Assembly (NCBI GenBank): GCA_937924505.1
Contig: CALDSR010000006.1
Coordinates: 1 to 64,000 of the forward strand
Origin: an uncultured Granulosicoccus sp.
GTDB taxonomy: Bacteria; Pseudomonadota; Gammaproteobacteria; Granulosicoccales; Granulosicoccaceae
Direction of reading: 5' to 3'
Length of the DNA stretch: 64,000 bases
Shown: positions 53,994-64,000 of the stretch, one piece after another
Position numbering within the stretch: position 1 is the first letter of the stretch
Layout: every line of letters starts with the position of its first letter
The notes under the pieces: generated by a model
What the model was told of the DNA's origin: nothing
Database searches by the model: none
Seen by the model: only the letters and a program-made list of their open reading frames with translations
Program-made: the position numbers and the translations under genes

Positions 53994-56147
53994 ATGCAAG
54001 CCCGCGAACATACGCTCCGACTCAGCCGGATCAATACACGCAACATCATTCGAGCAATGAGCCTCGCCCTGCTAGCTGGCGCCGCCCTGGCAACCCAGCA
54101 ACTGCAGGCCGCGTCCAACTCTTTGATTGATATCAGCCACGTAACCCTGCCGGGGAACAAGCAGCAATTAGCCTTGACTTTGTCTGGCCCTGCTTCTGCC
54201 CCCAAGGCGTTTACCATCGACAACCCAGCGCGTATCGCACTGGATCTTGCCGACACCAGCAATGACCTGGACGAGCGCAATTTGCGCATCGCTTCTGGCA
54301 TGTTACAAAACGTCACGACGGTCGAAGCCGGTGGTCGTACACGTGTTGTTATCAATCTGACTTCAATGTCACCTTATCAGACTTCCATCAAGGGCAATCA
54401 GCTTCTGGTTACACTGGACAGTGACGCTGATGGATCACAGCCAGCGGCAGGTGAATCGATTCTGGTAGCTAGCGACAGCAACGAAAACTTCAGCGGCCCG
54501 GTCGTAGAACGCGTCGACTCTATCGACGGTCTTGATTTCCGACGCGGCCCAATGGGCGAAGGGCGAATCATTTTCGATCTGTCCTCAGCGAACATTGTTA
54601 CCGACATGCGCCAGGAAGGTGGACGCGTTATCGTCGACTTCCCTGATACGCAGCTCGCAGCAAAACTACAGCGTCGCCTTGACGTTATGGACTTCGGTAC
54701 ACCGGTGCAGTTCATTGATGCCATCTCCAACAAGCGTGGCACCAAGGTAATCATTCAACCTGCTACACAGGAATTCGAGCAACTGGCTTATCAGTCGGAC
54801 AATATGTTCACCGTTGAATTGAAGCCAATGAGCAAGGAAGACATCGAAGCTAATCGCAAGGCGAAGTTCGGTTACATTGGTGAAAAGCTATCTCTGAACT
54901 TCCAGGATATTGAAGTACGCTCGGTATTGCAGCTCCTCGCTGACTTTACAGACCTCAACATCGTTGTCAGTGACTCGGTGCAGGGCAAACTGACACTACG
55001 ACTGAAGAATGTACCTTGGGACCAGGCGCTCGACATTATTCTGCAAACCAAGGCCCTTGGCAAACGTCAGGCGGGCAACGTGATCATGATTGCACCGGCT
55101 GAAGAAATTGCCAACCGCGAGCGAATTGAGCTCGAAGGCATGAAGCAGAAGACCGAGCTGGCTCCGTTACGTACAGAGTACTTTCAGGCCAACTACGCAA
55201 AAGCGTCAGAACTGGCGGCGTTGCTGCAAAGTGACGAAGGCGGCATGCTGTCGGATCGAGGCAGTGTTTCGGTTGACGATCGAACCAACACACTCTTGAT
55301 CAACGACACAGTCGATCAGCTTAGCGATATTCGTGCGCTGGTCCATCGCCTTGACGTGCCCATTCGTCAGGTACTGATCGAATCTCGAATTGTTATTGCT
55401 TCAGACAACTTTAACAGAGACATTGGTGTTCGCTGGGGTTTGAACCGCAATACGGTTAACAGTGATAACCCGGGCGGCGAAGGCGAAGGGTTTGCGTTCT
55501 CTGGCAATGCTCAAGGTATATCAGACCTGATCAATGGAGACGGTGTAGAGGCCGGACGATTCAACGTCAATCTGGCAGCAGCTGGTAACGCAGGAACCCT
55601 CGGTATCGCACTCGCCAAGCTCCCGTTCGGTACATTGCTTGAACTGGAACTCTCCGCGATGCAGGCAGAAGGTAATGGTGAAGTCATCTCAAGCCCACGC
55701 GTCATCACTGCTAACCAGCACGAAGCCTATATCGAACAAGGTGTTGAGATACCGTTTCTTGAAGCTTCTTCGAGCGGTGCCACAGCGGTGTCTTTTCGAA
55801 AGGCAGTACTTGGCCTGACGGTTACACCGCAGATCACACCTGACGATCGCATTGTCATGGATCTGCAAGTGAACAAAGACACAGTTGGACAGATCTTCAG
55901 CGGCATACCGAGCATCGATACTCGCGAAGTCAGCACGCAGGTACTGGTCGACAATGGCGAAACAGTTGTGCTCGGCGGCGTCTATGAGCAGACAAAGATT
56001 CAGAGTGTCACCTTGGTGCCCTTCTTCGGTCACCTGCCTTTGATCGGCAAGCTGTTCCAACGCAACAATGGCACTGACGACAAATCTGAATTGTTGGTCT
56101 TCGTCACACCAAAGATCATCAAAGAGAACGTTTCTCTGGACTACTAA
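53994..56147 (+). CDS. pilQ: Type IV pilus secretin PilQ
   Basis: PilQ forms the outer-membrane pore for the pilus. The 717-residue protein has a signal-like N terminus (about 15-40, ending QQLQAAS), an AMIN domain pair (about 45-270) with VALDLADTSND-type strands, a secretin N-terminal domain (about 305-370, LNFQDIEVRSVLQLLADFTD), an N1/N3 domain with NYAKASELAALLQS, and the C-terminal secretin with VLIESRIVIASDNFNRDIGV and VLVDNGETVVLGGVYEQ. PLIGKLFQ and ELLVFVTPKII at the end are diagnostic. A GGAG lies before the ATG. A strong terminator ends the operon. Confidence 0.97.
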   Translation: MQAREHTLRLSRINTRNIIRAMSLALLAGAALATQQLQAASNSLIDISHVTLPGNKQQLALTLSGPASAPKAFTIDNPARIALDLADTSNDLDERNLRIASGMLQNVTTVEAGGRTRVVINLTSMSPYQTSIKGNQLLVTLDSDADGSQPAAGESILVASDSNENFSGPVVERVDSIDGLDFRRGPMGEGRIIFDLSSANIVTDMRQEGGRVIVDFPDTQLAAKLQRRLDVMDFGTPVQFIDAISNKRGTKVIIQPATQEFEQLAYQSDNMFTVELKPMSKEDIEANRKAKFGYIGEKLSLNFQDIEVRSVLQLLADFTDLNIVVSDSVQGKLTLRLKNVPWDQALDIILQTKALGKRQAGNVIMIAPAEEIANRERIELEGMKQKTELAPLRTEYFQANYAKASELAALLQSDEGGMLSDRGSVSVDDRTNTLLINDTVDQLSDIRALVHRLDVPIRQVLIESRIVIASDNFNRDIGVRWGLNRNTVNSDNPGGEGEGFAFSGNAQGISDLINGDGVEAGRFNVNLAAAGNAGTLGIALAKLPFGTLLELELSAMQAEGNGEVISSPRVITANQHEAYIEQGVEIPFLEASSSGATAVSFRKAVLGLTVTPQITPDDRIVMDLQVNKDTVGQIFSGIPSIDTREVSTQVLVDNGETVVLGGVYEQTKIQSVTLVPFFGHLPLIGKLFQRNNGTDDKSELLVFVTPKIIKENVSLDY

Positions 56148-56182
56148 AAGATCGATGTAGTTTCACGAAACACACCGAACAG

Positions 56183-56214
56183 AAGCCCGCCTCTCTTGAG
56201 GCGGGCTTTTTTTT
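56183..56214 (+). terminator. Intrinsic terminator after pilQ
   Basis: An 11-bp stem AAGCCCGCCTC (56183-56193) pairs with GAGGCGGGCTT (56198-56208) across the loop TCTT, followed by a run of T. It closes pilMNOPQ before aroK. Confidence 0.93.
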
Positions 56215-56312
56215 GCCCGTTCAGCTCTCAATCGAGCGGGAGAATTTGCACACCCTGCCCGCTTCGGTATCATTAGCCACACCCGACATCGATCTACTAT
56301 CCTTGACATGCG

Positions 56313-56837
56313 ATGAGCAGCATCTTCCTTATCGGTCCGATGGGCTCTGGCAAAAGCACCGTCGGTCGAGCGCTGGCCAAGAAGATTGGCTACGACTTTC
56401 TCGACAGCGATCGCGAAATCGAAGCTCGTTGTGGTGTCGATATCCCTACCATCTTCGATTACGAGGGCGAGATCGGCTTTCGTGAGCGCGAGGAGCGCAT
56501 GCTCGACGAGCTCTCAGCCCGACAGAAGCTGGTACTGGCCACCGGCGGTGGATCCATACTGCGAGAATCCAGCCGTGATCGCCTGAAAAGTCGCGGGTAC
56601 GTAATACTGCTCTCGGTCGATTTGGACGAGCAGATGCGCCGCGTCGGTTCGGATACAAAACGCCCGCTACTCAAGGCTGACGATCCGAAAGCCATCTTAC
56701 GGACACTGATGGACGAACGGGCGCCGCTGTACAAGAGTGTTGCTGATGTCGAGATATCGACCGACTCACGACGCATGTATCATGTCGTCACCCGCATTAT
56801 CAAGCATCTCCGAAGCAACGACGTGATCGACCGCTAA
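56313..56837 (+). CDS. aroK: Shikimate kinase
   Basis: AroK phosphorylates shikimate at the 3-hydroxyl, the fifth step of the aromatic pathway. The 174-residue protein has Walker [17 protein letters not shown] at about 6-21, the shikimate-binding Asp in [20 protein letters not shown] and the [10 protein letters not shown] motif. The LID region includes KRPLL. Length matches E. coli AroK (173). aroB follows 11 bases later, forming the usual aroKB pair downstream of pilQ. Confidence 0.97.
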   Translation: MSSIFLIGPMGSGKSTVGRALAKKIGYDFLDSDREIEARCGVDIPTIFDYEGEIGFREREERMLDELSARQKLVLATGGGSILRESSRDRLKSRGYVILLSVDLDEQMRRVGSDTKRPLLKADDPKAILRTLMDERAPLYKSVADVEISTDSRRMYHVVTRIIKHLRSNDVIDR

Positions 56838-56848
56838 CCCACCCTCCT

Positions 56849-57928
56849 ATGCACACTCTTAATATTGATCTGGGTCAACGCAGTTACCCGATTCACATCG
56901 GCAGCGGCCTGCTGACAAAGCAAGGCATGTTGAACCAATATGTCCACCATAAGGCCATGGTGGTGACCAACGAAACGATCGCCCCCTTGTATCTTGACGC
57001 GACTCTCACAGCGCTTGGCAATACGCCAGCATCAAGCGTCATCTTGCCCGATGGTGAATCGCACAAGTCGCTGGCGACCCTCGACGCTATCTATGCCGCC
57101 CTGCTTTCTGAAGGCTTTGATCGAGGCGCAACCCTTATCGCCTTGGGTGGCGGGGTTATCGGCGACATGGCCGGTTATGCCGCAGCAAGTTATCAGCGTG
57201 GTGTTGATTTCATCCAGGTGCCTACCACCCTGCTTGCCCAGGTTGATTCATCCGTCGGTGGCAAGACAGCGGTCAATCATGCGCTCGGTAAAAACATGAT
57301 CGGTGCTTTCCACCAGCCGGTGGCCGTAATTGCTGACATGGACACATTGTCGACCCTGAACGATCGCGAACTGAAGGCCGGGCTCGCCGAAGTCATCAAG
57401 TACGGCTTTATTATCGATGCCGATTTTTTCTCCTGGCTCGAAACCAATATCGATGCCTTGCTCGCCCGCGACGTCGCGGCAACTGGCGAGGCAGTCAGAC
57501 GTTCCTGCGAAATCAAGGCTCGCATCGTCGAAGCGGACGAGCGGGAACATGGCATTCGTGCCCTGTTGAACCTGGGCCACACTTTTGGACACGCCATTGA
57601 GGCGTCCCTGGGCTACGGTGTCTGGTTGCACGGCGAAGCGGTCAGCGCCGGCATTGCCATGGCACTCGATTTCTCCAACCGTCTCGGCCTGATTCCGGCA
57701 GCAACCCAACAGCGAGGAATAACACTTCTTGAGCGTGCAGGTTTGCCCGTTTCGCCACCGAAGGATATATCGCCGGAACGTTTCCTGGCGTTCATGTCCA
57801 GGGACAAGAAAGTCTCAGACGGGCAATTGCGGTTTATTGTCCTTGACGCCATTGGGCGGTCTCATGTAATCGCGGACTTTGAAGAGGCCACACTACACGC
57901 CACGCTCAAGAACTTTTCCGCAAGCTGA
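56849..57928 (+). CDS. aroB: 3-dehydroquinate synthase
   Basis: AroB converts DAHP to 3-dehydroquinate, the second shikimate pathway step, using NAD+ and Zn2+. The 359-residue protein has the NAD-binding [42 protein letters not shown], and metal ligands in [10 protein letters not shown] (Glu) and [11 protein letters not shown] (His) and HGEAVSAG (His). Length and all signatures are typical. It lies between aroK and the SPOR-domain gene, as in Pseudomonas. Confidence 0.97.
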   Translation: MHTLNIDLGQRSYPIHIGSGLLTKQGMLNQYVHHKAMVVTNETIAPLYLDATLTALGNTPASSVILPDGESHKSLATLDAIYAALLSEGFDRGATLIALGGGVIGDMAGYAAASYQRGVDFIQVPTTLLAQVDSSVGGKTAVNHALGKNMIGAFHQPVAVIADMDTLSTLNDRELKAGLAEVIKYGFIIDADFFSWLETNIDALLARDVAATGEAVRRSCEIKARIVEADEREHGIRALLNLGHTFGHAIEASLGYGVWLHGEAVSAGIAMALDFSNRLGLIPAATQQRGITLLERAGLPVSPPKDISPERFLAFMSRDKKVSDGQLRFIVLDAIGRSHVIADFEEATLHATLKNFSAS

Positions 57929-58008
57929 AAAACACCAACGTCATTAAGCGGTATCCATGAGACGGATATAGTAATATTCGCACCTCACCCGTTGCCCACA
58001 GAGCGCCG

Positions 58009-59769
58009 ATGTCGTCTTTTGATGCCTTGGATGTCGACCACGGCGGTTTGCTGTCAGATGCGACCCTTTCCGCGTTGCAGTTACGTCAGCAACCGTTTAC
58101 CGCAACTGCGGCCGACGGTGACACCTTCAGCGATGACACTACTGCGGAACAGCTGAGCGATATCAAGCAGGCCTTGATCAATGGCGACGACCTACTGCTG
58201 ATTCTTGGCGAAGAGGGTGCCGGCAAATCGACGCTGCTCAGCCAACTCGGCGCGAACAGTGGTATGCGTATCCAGTGCTTTTCCGTCAAGGGAAGCCAGC
58301 GATTCAGCACCATGAATCTGTTCGCCGGCATGCTGGAAGCATTCAAGCAAAAGCCCGCCGCTGATCTGAAATCGATGCTCGATCAGCTGATTCCCTGCCT
58401 GCAATCGATGGTCACCAGCAACACGCTCAGCGCCATCGTGCTGGATGATGCAGACCTTGTCGGTGAGTCTGAGCTCACCCGCTTGCTCTCAGGCATGCTC
58501 TACATCAACAGTCAGGACGAGACCTTGCTGCGTATCGCACTCGCCGCACCCAGCGACTTTGAAAACCACATCCCCAACCTCCTGCCCGAGGGAGCAGATC
58601 TGCCCTACTCGAGCTTGACGATCGATCATCTGGACCCGGATCGCGCCAATAGCTATCTGGATTTTCGCCTGAATCAGGCCGGGTATTTTGAAGAATTTCC
58701 CTTCAACGACCGCGAAGTATCAACCATGGTGGAACAGAGCGAGGGATTGCCCAGCGGACTACACGCTGCAGCTGCCAACCTGCTCAATGAACGCCACGGC
58801 GCTTACGTGGATGCGATACCGCCAGAATTACTGTCCACCAGCGGCGGCATCATGGCTGGCAAGAGCGGCAAGCTGCTTCTCGGTGCTCTGGCCGGCCTCT
58901 TGATTATCGGGGGGCTCGTGTTGTTCAAAAACCCGGACGACAAGGTCGACGACAATCGCTACCGGGTTGTGGAGCAGCGTAAAATTGATGCGGATGCCAA
59001 CAAGATCAGCTTGGTTAATGAGGCAAAAGACCCAGCGATCGGCAGCAGTGCGACTGGAACAGTGGGCTCATCAGAGGTATCCACTGACAATAACACCAAC
59101 GTCGCGGCGACCGCCACGCCAGGCAATGACAGTGATGCCACCGGCAATGATGCTGCAAACGACAGCGGAACTGCGTCGTCATCCGCGCGCAGCGACAACG
59201 CCGGCAGCGCTACGGATAACGCCGCGGAACCCACCTCTGCCAGTGGCTCAGAGCCAAACACTGCCAGCGAAAGCGACACTGATCGCAACGCAGCCGCAGG
59301 CGGCGACAGCAACGAAAGTACCGCAGGAACCGGGACAGCATCAAGCAGCACACAAAATGCAGAACAATCGACCGATTCCAACCGGACTGACCGTGCGGCC
59401 AATAACGGGGATAGCGATGCGATTGCGGAACCTGCAGAGCCTGATGACTCGGCAAGCGGCAATGCTGTTCTCGAGTCGCCGAACTGGATTCTGACTCAAG
59501 ACGCCTCGCTGTATACCGTCCAGATGAGCGCGTCCACAGACCGCGACGTGGTTGAGAATTTCCTGCGGCAAAACCCGCTCGACCCACCCAATTCGGTATT
59601 TTCCTTCAATCGCGACGGCACCACCTGGTACGCCCTCGTCCATGGGCTGTACCCAAGCATCGATGCGGCGCGCGCTGCAGTTGAGCGCCTACCTCCCGCA
59701 GCGCTGACCAATCAACCGTGGATTCGCGCCATCAGCCGCATCCAAAGGGCCCTGAAAGACCAGAACTAG
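58009..59769 (+). CDS. DamX-like AAA and SPOR domain protein
   Basis: The 586-residue protein has an N-terminal AAA ATPase domain with Walker [19 protein letters not shown] (about 64-81) and Walker [12 protein letters not shown], the ExeA-like form. A membrane helix follows (about 287-305), then a low-complexity Ser/Thr/Asn/Asp/Ala-rich periplasmic linker of about 150 residues (about 345-490). A C-terminal SPOR domain with LYTVQMSAS and [22 protein letters not shown] comes last. SPOR domains bind denuded septal glycan, so a role in division or peptidoglycan remodelling is likely, as for E. coli DamX. It sits between aroB and gltB, the conserved location in gammaproteobacteria. Confidence 0.88.
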   Translation: MSSFDALDVDHGGLLSDATLSALQLRQQPFTATAADGDTFSDDTTAEQLSDIKQALINGDDLLLILGEEGAGKSTLLSQLGANSGMRIQCFSVKGSQRFSTMNLFAGMLEAFKQKPAADLKSMLDQLIPCLQSMVTSNTLSAIVLDDADLVGESELTRLLSGMLYINSQDETLLRIALAAPSDFENHIPNLLPEGADLPYSSLTIDHLDPDRANSYLDFRLNQAGYFEEFPFNDREVSTMVEQSEGLPSGLHAAAANLLNERHGAYVDAIPPELLSTSGGIMAGKSGKLLLGALAGLLIIGGLVLFKNPDDKVDDNRYRVVEQRKIDADANKISLVNEAKDPAIGSSATGTVGSSEVSTDNNTNVAATATPGNDSDATGNDAANDSGTASSSARSDNAGSATDNAAEPTSASGSEPNTASESDTDRNAAAGGDSNESTAGTGTASSSTQNAEQSTDSNRTDRAANNGDSDAIAEPAEPDDSASGNAVLESPNWILTQDASLYTVQMSASTDRDVVENFLRQNPLDPPNSVFSFNRDGTTWYALVHGLYPSIDAARAAVERLPPAALTNQPWIRAISRIQRALKDQN

Positions 59770-59772
59770 TGG

Positions 59773-59844
59773 GTTTCAGGGCCCAGTTTCAGGGCTGATC
59801 CGGACTCGGTATAATGGTGGGTCCGCCTCTGAACAACGAGGCGG
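59773..59844 (+). promoter_or_regulatory. gltB leader with direct repeats, -10 box and hairpin
   Basis: The 10-mer GTTTCAGGGC occurs twice, at 59773-59782 and 59786-59795, 13 bases apart. A perfect TATAAT lies at 59810-59815. No good -35 is placed before it, so an activator bound to the repeats may be needed. A 7-bp stem CCGCCTC (59823-59829) with GAGGCGG (59838-59844) forms a leader hairpin without a T run, 28 bases before the gltB start codon. The regulatory role of these elements is inference. Confidence 0.45.
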
Positions 59845-59872
59845 TGAAACTCACCAGATACTGTTGTCATAT

Positions 59873-62800
59873 ATGAATTTCTTGGAAAATCTGGCCGAAC
59901 ACGGCCTGTACCAGCCCAACTTCGAACGCGATAATTGCGGTTTCGGCCTGATCGCGCAAATGGACGGGCGTGCCAGCCACTGGCTGGTGGAAACAGCCAT
60001 TACCGCTCTCGGTCGCATGACCCATCGTGGCGCGATTGGCGCTGACGGCAAAACCGGTGATGGCTGCGGCCTGTTGTTGCGCAAACCCGACGCCTTCCTG
60101 CGCAGTGCCGCAGCAGAAGCAGGCATATCCTTGTCTGGCGAATTCGCCACCGGTCTGGTCTTTCTCAACCACGACAAAGACAAAGCAGACGCGGCCCGCA
60201 CACAACTTGAAAATGAATTGAATGCCCGCGGTTTGAAATTCAATGGTTGGCGCGAAGTACCGGTTGATGTTTCTGCCTGTGGCGATGAAGCAAAGAGCAG
60301 TGTGCCGCGCATCGAACAAATCTTTGTCAGCCCTGACGAAGAGATGGATTCAGCGGAGTTCAACCGTCATCTGTTTGTAGCAAGACGTCGCACTGAAATT
60401 GCCTTGACCGGTAAAGACGATGAATTTTACGTGTGCTCGCTGTCAAGTGATGTCATTTTGTACAAGGGACTTGTTATGCCGGAGTACCTGGCCAGCTTCT
60501 ACAAGGATCTCGAAGACGATCTGCTTGAATCATCCATTGCCGTTTTTCATCAACGTTTCTCGACCAACACACTACCGCAGTGGCGACTCGCGCAACCGTT
60601 TCGCTATCTGGCCCACAATGGCGAGATCAACACCATTGCCGGAAACCGAAGCTGGGCCAATGCACGAGCCAGCAAACTGCGTTCAGATGTTCTACCTGAA
60701 CTGAGCGAGCTGGTGCCACTGATCAGCCAGGACGGATCGGACTCCATGGCGCTGGACAATATGCTTGAAGTGTTGATGTCAGGCGGCATCGATGTTTTTC
60801 GCGCCATGCGCATGTTGATGCCTCCAGCCTGGCAGAACACCTGGGAGCTCGATTCGGATCTACGCGCCTTCCTTGAATACAACTCCATGCACATGGAACC
60901 CTGGGATGGACCGGCTGGCGTTGTGTTATCTGATGGTCGCTATGCGGCCTGTGTGCTCGATCGTAATGGCCTGCGACCCGCGCGTTACGTCATCAGCAAG
61001 GATCGCCATATCACGCTTGCTTCCGAAGTCGGCGTGTACGACTACGCGCCAAGTGATATTACCGTCAAAGGTCGCCTGAAACCCGGTGAAATGATGGCCG
61101 TCGATACACAATCCGGACGTTTGTTGACACCACAGGACATCAGCGACACGCTCAAGCATCGTCAACCCTATGCCAAATGGTTGCAGAAAAACAAGCGACA
61201 TTTGCGTTCACGCCTGCGGGATCTTCCACAAACCGCACCTGCGATGAATGACGACCAGCTGGCCATCTATGAAAAGCTCTTCAATGTCACCTTCGAAGAG
61301 CGCGATCAGGTCCTGCGTGTGCTGGCCGAAGGCGCGCAAGAAGCAATCGGATCGATGGGCGACGATACGCCATTCCCTGTCATGTCTGAACACGTGCGCC
61401 CACTGTATGACAACTTCCGTCAACAGTTTGCGCAAGTGACCAACCCACCGATCGATCCCTTGCGCGAAACCATTGTCATGTCGCTCGAGACCTGTTTGGG
61501 TCGCGAGAAGAATCTGTTTCGCGAAACTCATCACCATGCCAATCGCCTGCTGGTGCGTTCACCGGTGTTGTCACGTGAGAAATTCGATACCTTGCTCGCG
61601 ATGGATGATGAACCCGGCTACGCCAATGCCCGATTGAGTTTGCAATACGACCCGGCCGCTGAATCACTCGAACAAGCGATCGATCGCATTACCAATGAGG
61701 CTGTCAAAGCCGTTATCGAAGAACACAAGGTGGTCATTGTGCTGACCGATCGCGATATCGCTACCGGTTTGTTGCCGATACATGCATTGCTGGTCACCGG
61801 CTCCGTGCATCACGGTCTGATCAAAGCGGGTTGTCGACCCGATGCCAATCTGGTTATCGAAACAGGCACCGCCCGTGATTCGCATCAGGTCGCGGTACTG
61901 GTCGGTTATGGCGCCACCTGCATCTACCCGTATCTTGCGTATGAATCGATTCAGGCAATGGTGCGCAGCCGCGAAATCGACAGCGATGATATTCCTCAGC
62001 TGGAACAGAATTACCGCAAAGGCATTAATAAAGGCTTGATGAAAATTCTGTCGAAGATGGGTATTTCAACAATCTCCAGTTACCGTGCAGCGCAACTTTA
62101 TGAAATTGTCGGTCTGCATTCGAATGTCGTTGATCGCTGCTTTGTCGGTACCACCAGTCGTATCGAGGGGATCGATTTTTCGGATATTGAACTCGATTTG
62201 AAGACCTTGGCAACAGCGGCCTTCGATCCGCAGGTCGAAACCAGTCAGGGCGGACTACTCAAATATATTCACGGCGGTGAATTCCACGCCTATAACCCGG
62301 ATGTCGTCAACCAGTTGCAAGCGGCCGTGACCAGTGGTGAATATGATGATTACGCGGTCTATGCAAAGACAGTCGACGGCAGACGCCCGGCCATGCTGCG
62401 CGATCTGCTTGAATTGACACCCAAGGGTGATCCGATTCCCATCGATCAGGTTGAATCCACCGAATCGATCATCCGCCGGTTTGATTCAGCCGGCATGTCA
62501 CTCGGCGCACTGTCGCCCGAAGCCCACGAAACACTTGCCCAGGCCATGAATCGTCTCGGCGGGCGATCAAACTCTGGCGAAGGTGGTGAGGACGAGGCAC
62601 GCTATGGCACTGACAAGATGTCCAAGATCAAGCAGATCGCGTCGGGACGTTTTGGTGTGACACCTCACTACCTGGTGAATGCTGAAGTCCTGCAGATCAA
62701 GATCGCACAAGGTGCCAAGCCGGGGGAAGGTGGGCAGTTGCCCGGCCACAAGGTCAACGAGATGATCGCGCGTTTGCGTTACAGCAACCCGGGCGTTGCA

Positions 62801-64000
62801 TTGATTTCACCTCCACCGCATCACGATATCTACTCGATCGAAGATCTTGCCCAGCTGATCTTTGATCTCAAGCAAGTGAATCCCGAGGCACTGGTGTCGG
62901 TCAAACTGGTTGCTGAAGCCGGGGTGGGAACCATTGCCGCAGGCGTTGCAAAAGCCTATGCCGATCTTATTACCATCTCAGGTTATGACGGTGGTACCGG
63001 CGCCTCACCGTTGACCAGTGTCAAGTATGCAGGCTCACCGTGGGAACTCGGCATGTCCGAAACGCATCAGGTACTGCGGGCCAATGGTCTTCGTGCCAAG
63101 GTTCGGGTACAAACCGATGGTGGCTTGAAGACTGGCCTTGACGTGATCAAGGCGGCCATCATGGGCGCTGAGAGTTTTGGTTTTGGTACCGGACCGATGA
63201 TCGCAATGGGTTGCAAGTATCTGCGTATCTGTCACCTGAACAACTGCGCAACCGGCGTTGCAACTCAGCACAAGGTGCTGCGTATGAAGCATTTCAATGG
63301 CAACGTTGAAAAGGTCATGCATTACATGCGCTTTGTCGCCGAAGATGTCAGACACCATCTGGCAAGCCTTGGTGTGCGTAGCCTTGAGGAAATTATTGGT
63401 CGTTCGGAATTCCTGACACCTGTCACAGGACAAACTGATCGTCAAACTCGCCTTGACCTTTCACCGCTGCTGGCCACTGGCGATGTGCCGGATGACGCAC
63501 CACGTTTCTGCCAGGTCGAACGTAATGAACCGCACGACAAAGGCCTGCTGGCCGAGCAAATGTTAAGTGACTGCAAATCAGCCATTCGAAAATCGGCTGG
63601 CGGCGATTTTCACTACGACATCAAGAATGTCAATCGCTCGATCGGCGCACGGCTCTCTGGTGAGATCGCCCGACAGCATGGCAGCGGCGGCATGGATGAC
63701 AACCCGATCAATATTTATTGCACGGGCACAGCGGGTCAGTCTTTCGGCGTGTGGAACGCAGGTGGCCTGAACCTGCATCTCGACGGCGATGCCAACGACT
63801 ACGTGGGCAAAGGCATGGCTGGCGGCAAGATCGTTATCCGACCGCCAGTTGACGCTCGCTACACCGGGCGCAAATCAACGATCGTTGGCAATACCTGCCT
63901 GTATGGTGCAACCGGGGGCAGCTTTTACGCCGCAGGACTCGGCGGCGAACGCTTTGCAGTCAGAAACAGTGGCGCCGTTGCTGTGGTCGAGGGCATTGGT
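59873..64000 (+). CDS. gltB: Glutamate synthase (NADPH) large subunit, 3'-truncated by window edge
   Basis: GltB hydrolyses glutamine and transfers ammonia to 2-oxoglutarate. The frame is open from ATG 59873 to the window end (1376 codons). A short propeptide, [20 protein letters not shown], precedes the N-terminal nucleophile Cys22 (NCGFGLIAQ) of the class II amidotransferase domain. The central domain and the FMN-binding synthase domain follow, with [15 protein letters not shown] and [20 protein letters not shown]. The 3Fe-4S cysteines appear in [13 protein letters not shown] (about residue 1112-1124). The C-terminal GXGXG-type beta-helix domain begins near the edge. About 100-130 residues are probably missing. 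gltD is not next to it in the 42-kb region upstream; whether another copy follows is outside the window. Confidence 0.97.
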   Translation, partial: MNFLENLAEHGLYQPNFERDNCGFGLIAQMDGRASHWLVETAITALGRMTHRGAIGADGKTGDGCGLLLRKPDAFLRSAAAEAGISLSGEFATGLVFLNHDKDKADAARTQLENELNARGLKFNGWREVPVDVSACGDEAKSSVPRIEQIFVSPDEEMDSAEFNRHLFVARRRTEIALTGKDDEFYVCSLSSDVILYKGLVMPEYLASFYKDLEDDLLESSIAVFHQRFSTNTLPQWRLAQPFRYLAHNGEINTIAGNRSWANARASKLRSDVLPELSELVPLISQDGSDSMALDNMLEVLMSGGIDVFRAMRMLMPPAWQNTWELDSDLRAFLEYNSMHMEPWDGPAGVVLSDGRYAACVLDRNGLRPARYVISKDRHITLASEVGVYDYAPSDITVKGRLKPGEMMAVDTQSGRLLTPQDISDTLKHRQPYAKWLQKNKRHLRSRLRDLPQTAPAMNDDQLAIYEKLFNVTFEERDQVLRVLAEGAQEAIGSMGDDTPFPVMSEHVRPLYDNFRQQFAQVTNPPIDPLRETIVMSLETCLGREKNLFRETHHHANRLLVRSPVLSREKFDTLLAMDDEPGYANARLSLQYDPAAESLEQAIDRITNEAVKAVIEEHKVVIVLTDRDIATGLLPIHALLVTGSVHHGLIKAGCRPDANLVIETGTARDSHQVAVLVGYGATCIYPYLAYESIQAMVRSREIDSDDIPQLEQNYRKGINKGLMKILSKMGISTISSYRAAQLYEIVGLHSNVVDRCFVGTTSRIEGIDFSDIELDLKTLATAAFDPQVETSQGGLLKYIHGGEFHAYNPDVVNQLQAAVTSGEYDDYAVYAKTVDGRRPAMLRDLLELTPKGDPIPIDQVESTESIIRRFDSAGMSLGALSPEAHETLAQAMNRLGGRSNSGEGGEDEARYGTDKMSKIKQIASGRFGVTPHYLVNAEVLQIKIAQGAKPGEGGQLPGHKVNEMIARLRYSNPGVALISPPPHHDIYSIEDLAQLIFDLKQVNPEALVSVKLVAEAGVGTIAAGVAKAYADLITISGYDGGTGASPLTSVKYAGSPWELGMSETHQVLRANGLRAKVRVQTDGGLKTGLDVIKAAIMGAESFGFGTGPMIAMGCKYLRICHLNNCATGVATQHKVLRMKHFNGNVEKVMHYMRFVAEDVRHHLASLGVRSLEEIIGRSEFLTPVTGQTDRQTRLDLSPLLATGDVPDDAPRFCQVERNEPHDKGLLAEQMLSDCKSAIRKSAGGDFHYDIKNVNRSIGARLSGEIARQHGSGGMDDNPINIYCTGTAGQSFGVWNAGGLNLHLDGDANDYVGKGMAGGKIVIRPPVDARYTGRKSTIVGNTCLYGATGGSFYAAGLGGERFAVRNSGAVAVVEGIG

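Noticed and set aside
59851..60363. 170-codon minus-strand frame at the start of gltB
   Set aside because: It is a shadow of the highly conserved GltB N-terminal domain; its translation has no protein-family character.

Overview
This window reads as chromosome of a free-living, aerobic, non-enteric gammaproteobacterium. The evidence is gene content and order: an rsmD-coaD-ferredoxin block beside ftsY-ftsE-ftsX-rpoH, mrcA (ponA) divergent from pilMNOPQ-aroK-aroB-SPOR gene-gltB as in Pseudomonas and relatives, plsY/tsaD/rpsU/yqeY, and an aa3-type cytochrome c oxidase operon. Base composition looks only moderately GC-rich. I saw no tRNA, rRNA, CRISPR array or complete insertion sequence. Genes are densely packed, many with start/stop overlaps.

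Layout. 1-3.2 kb is the most accessory part: the end of a small membrane protein gene, an integron-type integrase (IntI) without a visible cassette array, a mandelate-racemase-like enzyme, and a decayed remnant joining the 3' ends of a TlpA-like and a DUF3570-like gene. 3.2-12.5 kb holds housekeeping and uncharacterised genes: an NDUFA9-like epimerase, a lipoprotein aminopeptidase, cca, DUF3179, VanZ-like, uppP, a MidA-like methyltransferase, folB and rpmB-rpmG. 12.6-18.2 kb carries a Gld-type ABC exporter with two auxiliary proteins, then mutM and an amine oxidase. 18.3-23.7 kb has ferredoxin, coaD, rsmD, ftsY, ftsEX and rpoH. A perfect CIRCE operator lies in the rpoH leader. 23.9-30.1 kb is a signalling/secretion patch: an EAL phosphodiesterase with a C-terminal CZB-like domain, an OmpR-type two-component system and a modular GH16 glycoside hydrolase.

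30.2-39.7 kb is the cytochrome oxidase locus, mostly on the minus strand: methyltransferase, DUF2244, coxB (with fused cytochrome c), coxA, a small membrane protein, cox11, coxC, a LOG-family gene, then SURF1, a Sco-like protein and ctaB, with a DUF2909 gene in the opposite direction. ctaA is not present here. 39.7-48.2 kb contains plsY, tsaD, rpsU, yqeY, gltD, hemE, an EamA transporter with an unusual C-terminal extension, a P-loop kinase-like protein and a PA0069-type radical SAM protein. 48.3-64 kb is the mrcA/pilMNOPQ/aroKB/SPOR/gltB block; gltB runs off the right edge.

Functionally the window links respiration (oxidase assembly), cell envelope and division (FtsEX, PBP1A, UppP, SPOR protein), type IV pilus assembly, aromatic amino acid synthesis and nitrogen assimilation. 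The most interesting observations are the CIRCE site on rpoH, the solitary integron integrase at the window edge, the EAL-CZB fusion that appears to lack its cysteine zinc ligand, and the separation of gltB from gltD. No clear-cut new multi-gene system was identified.
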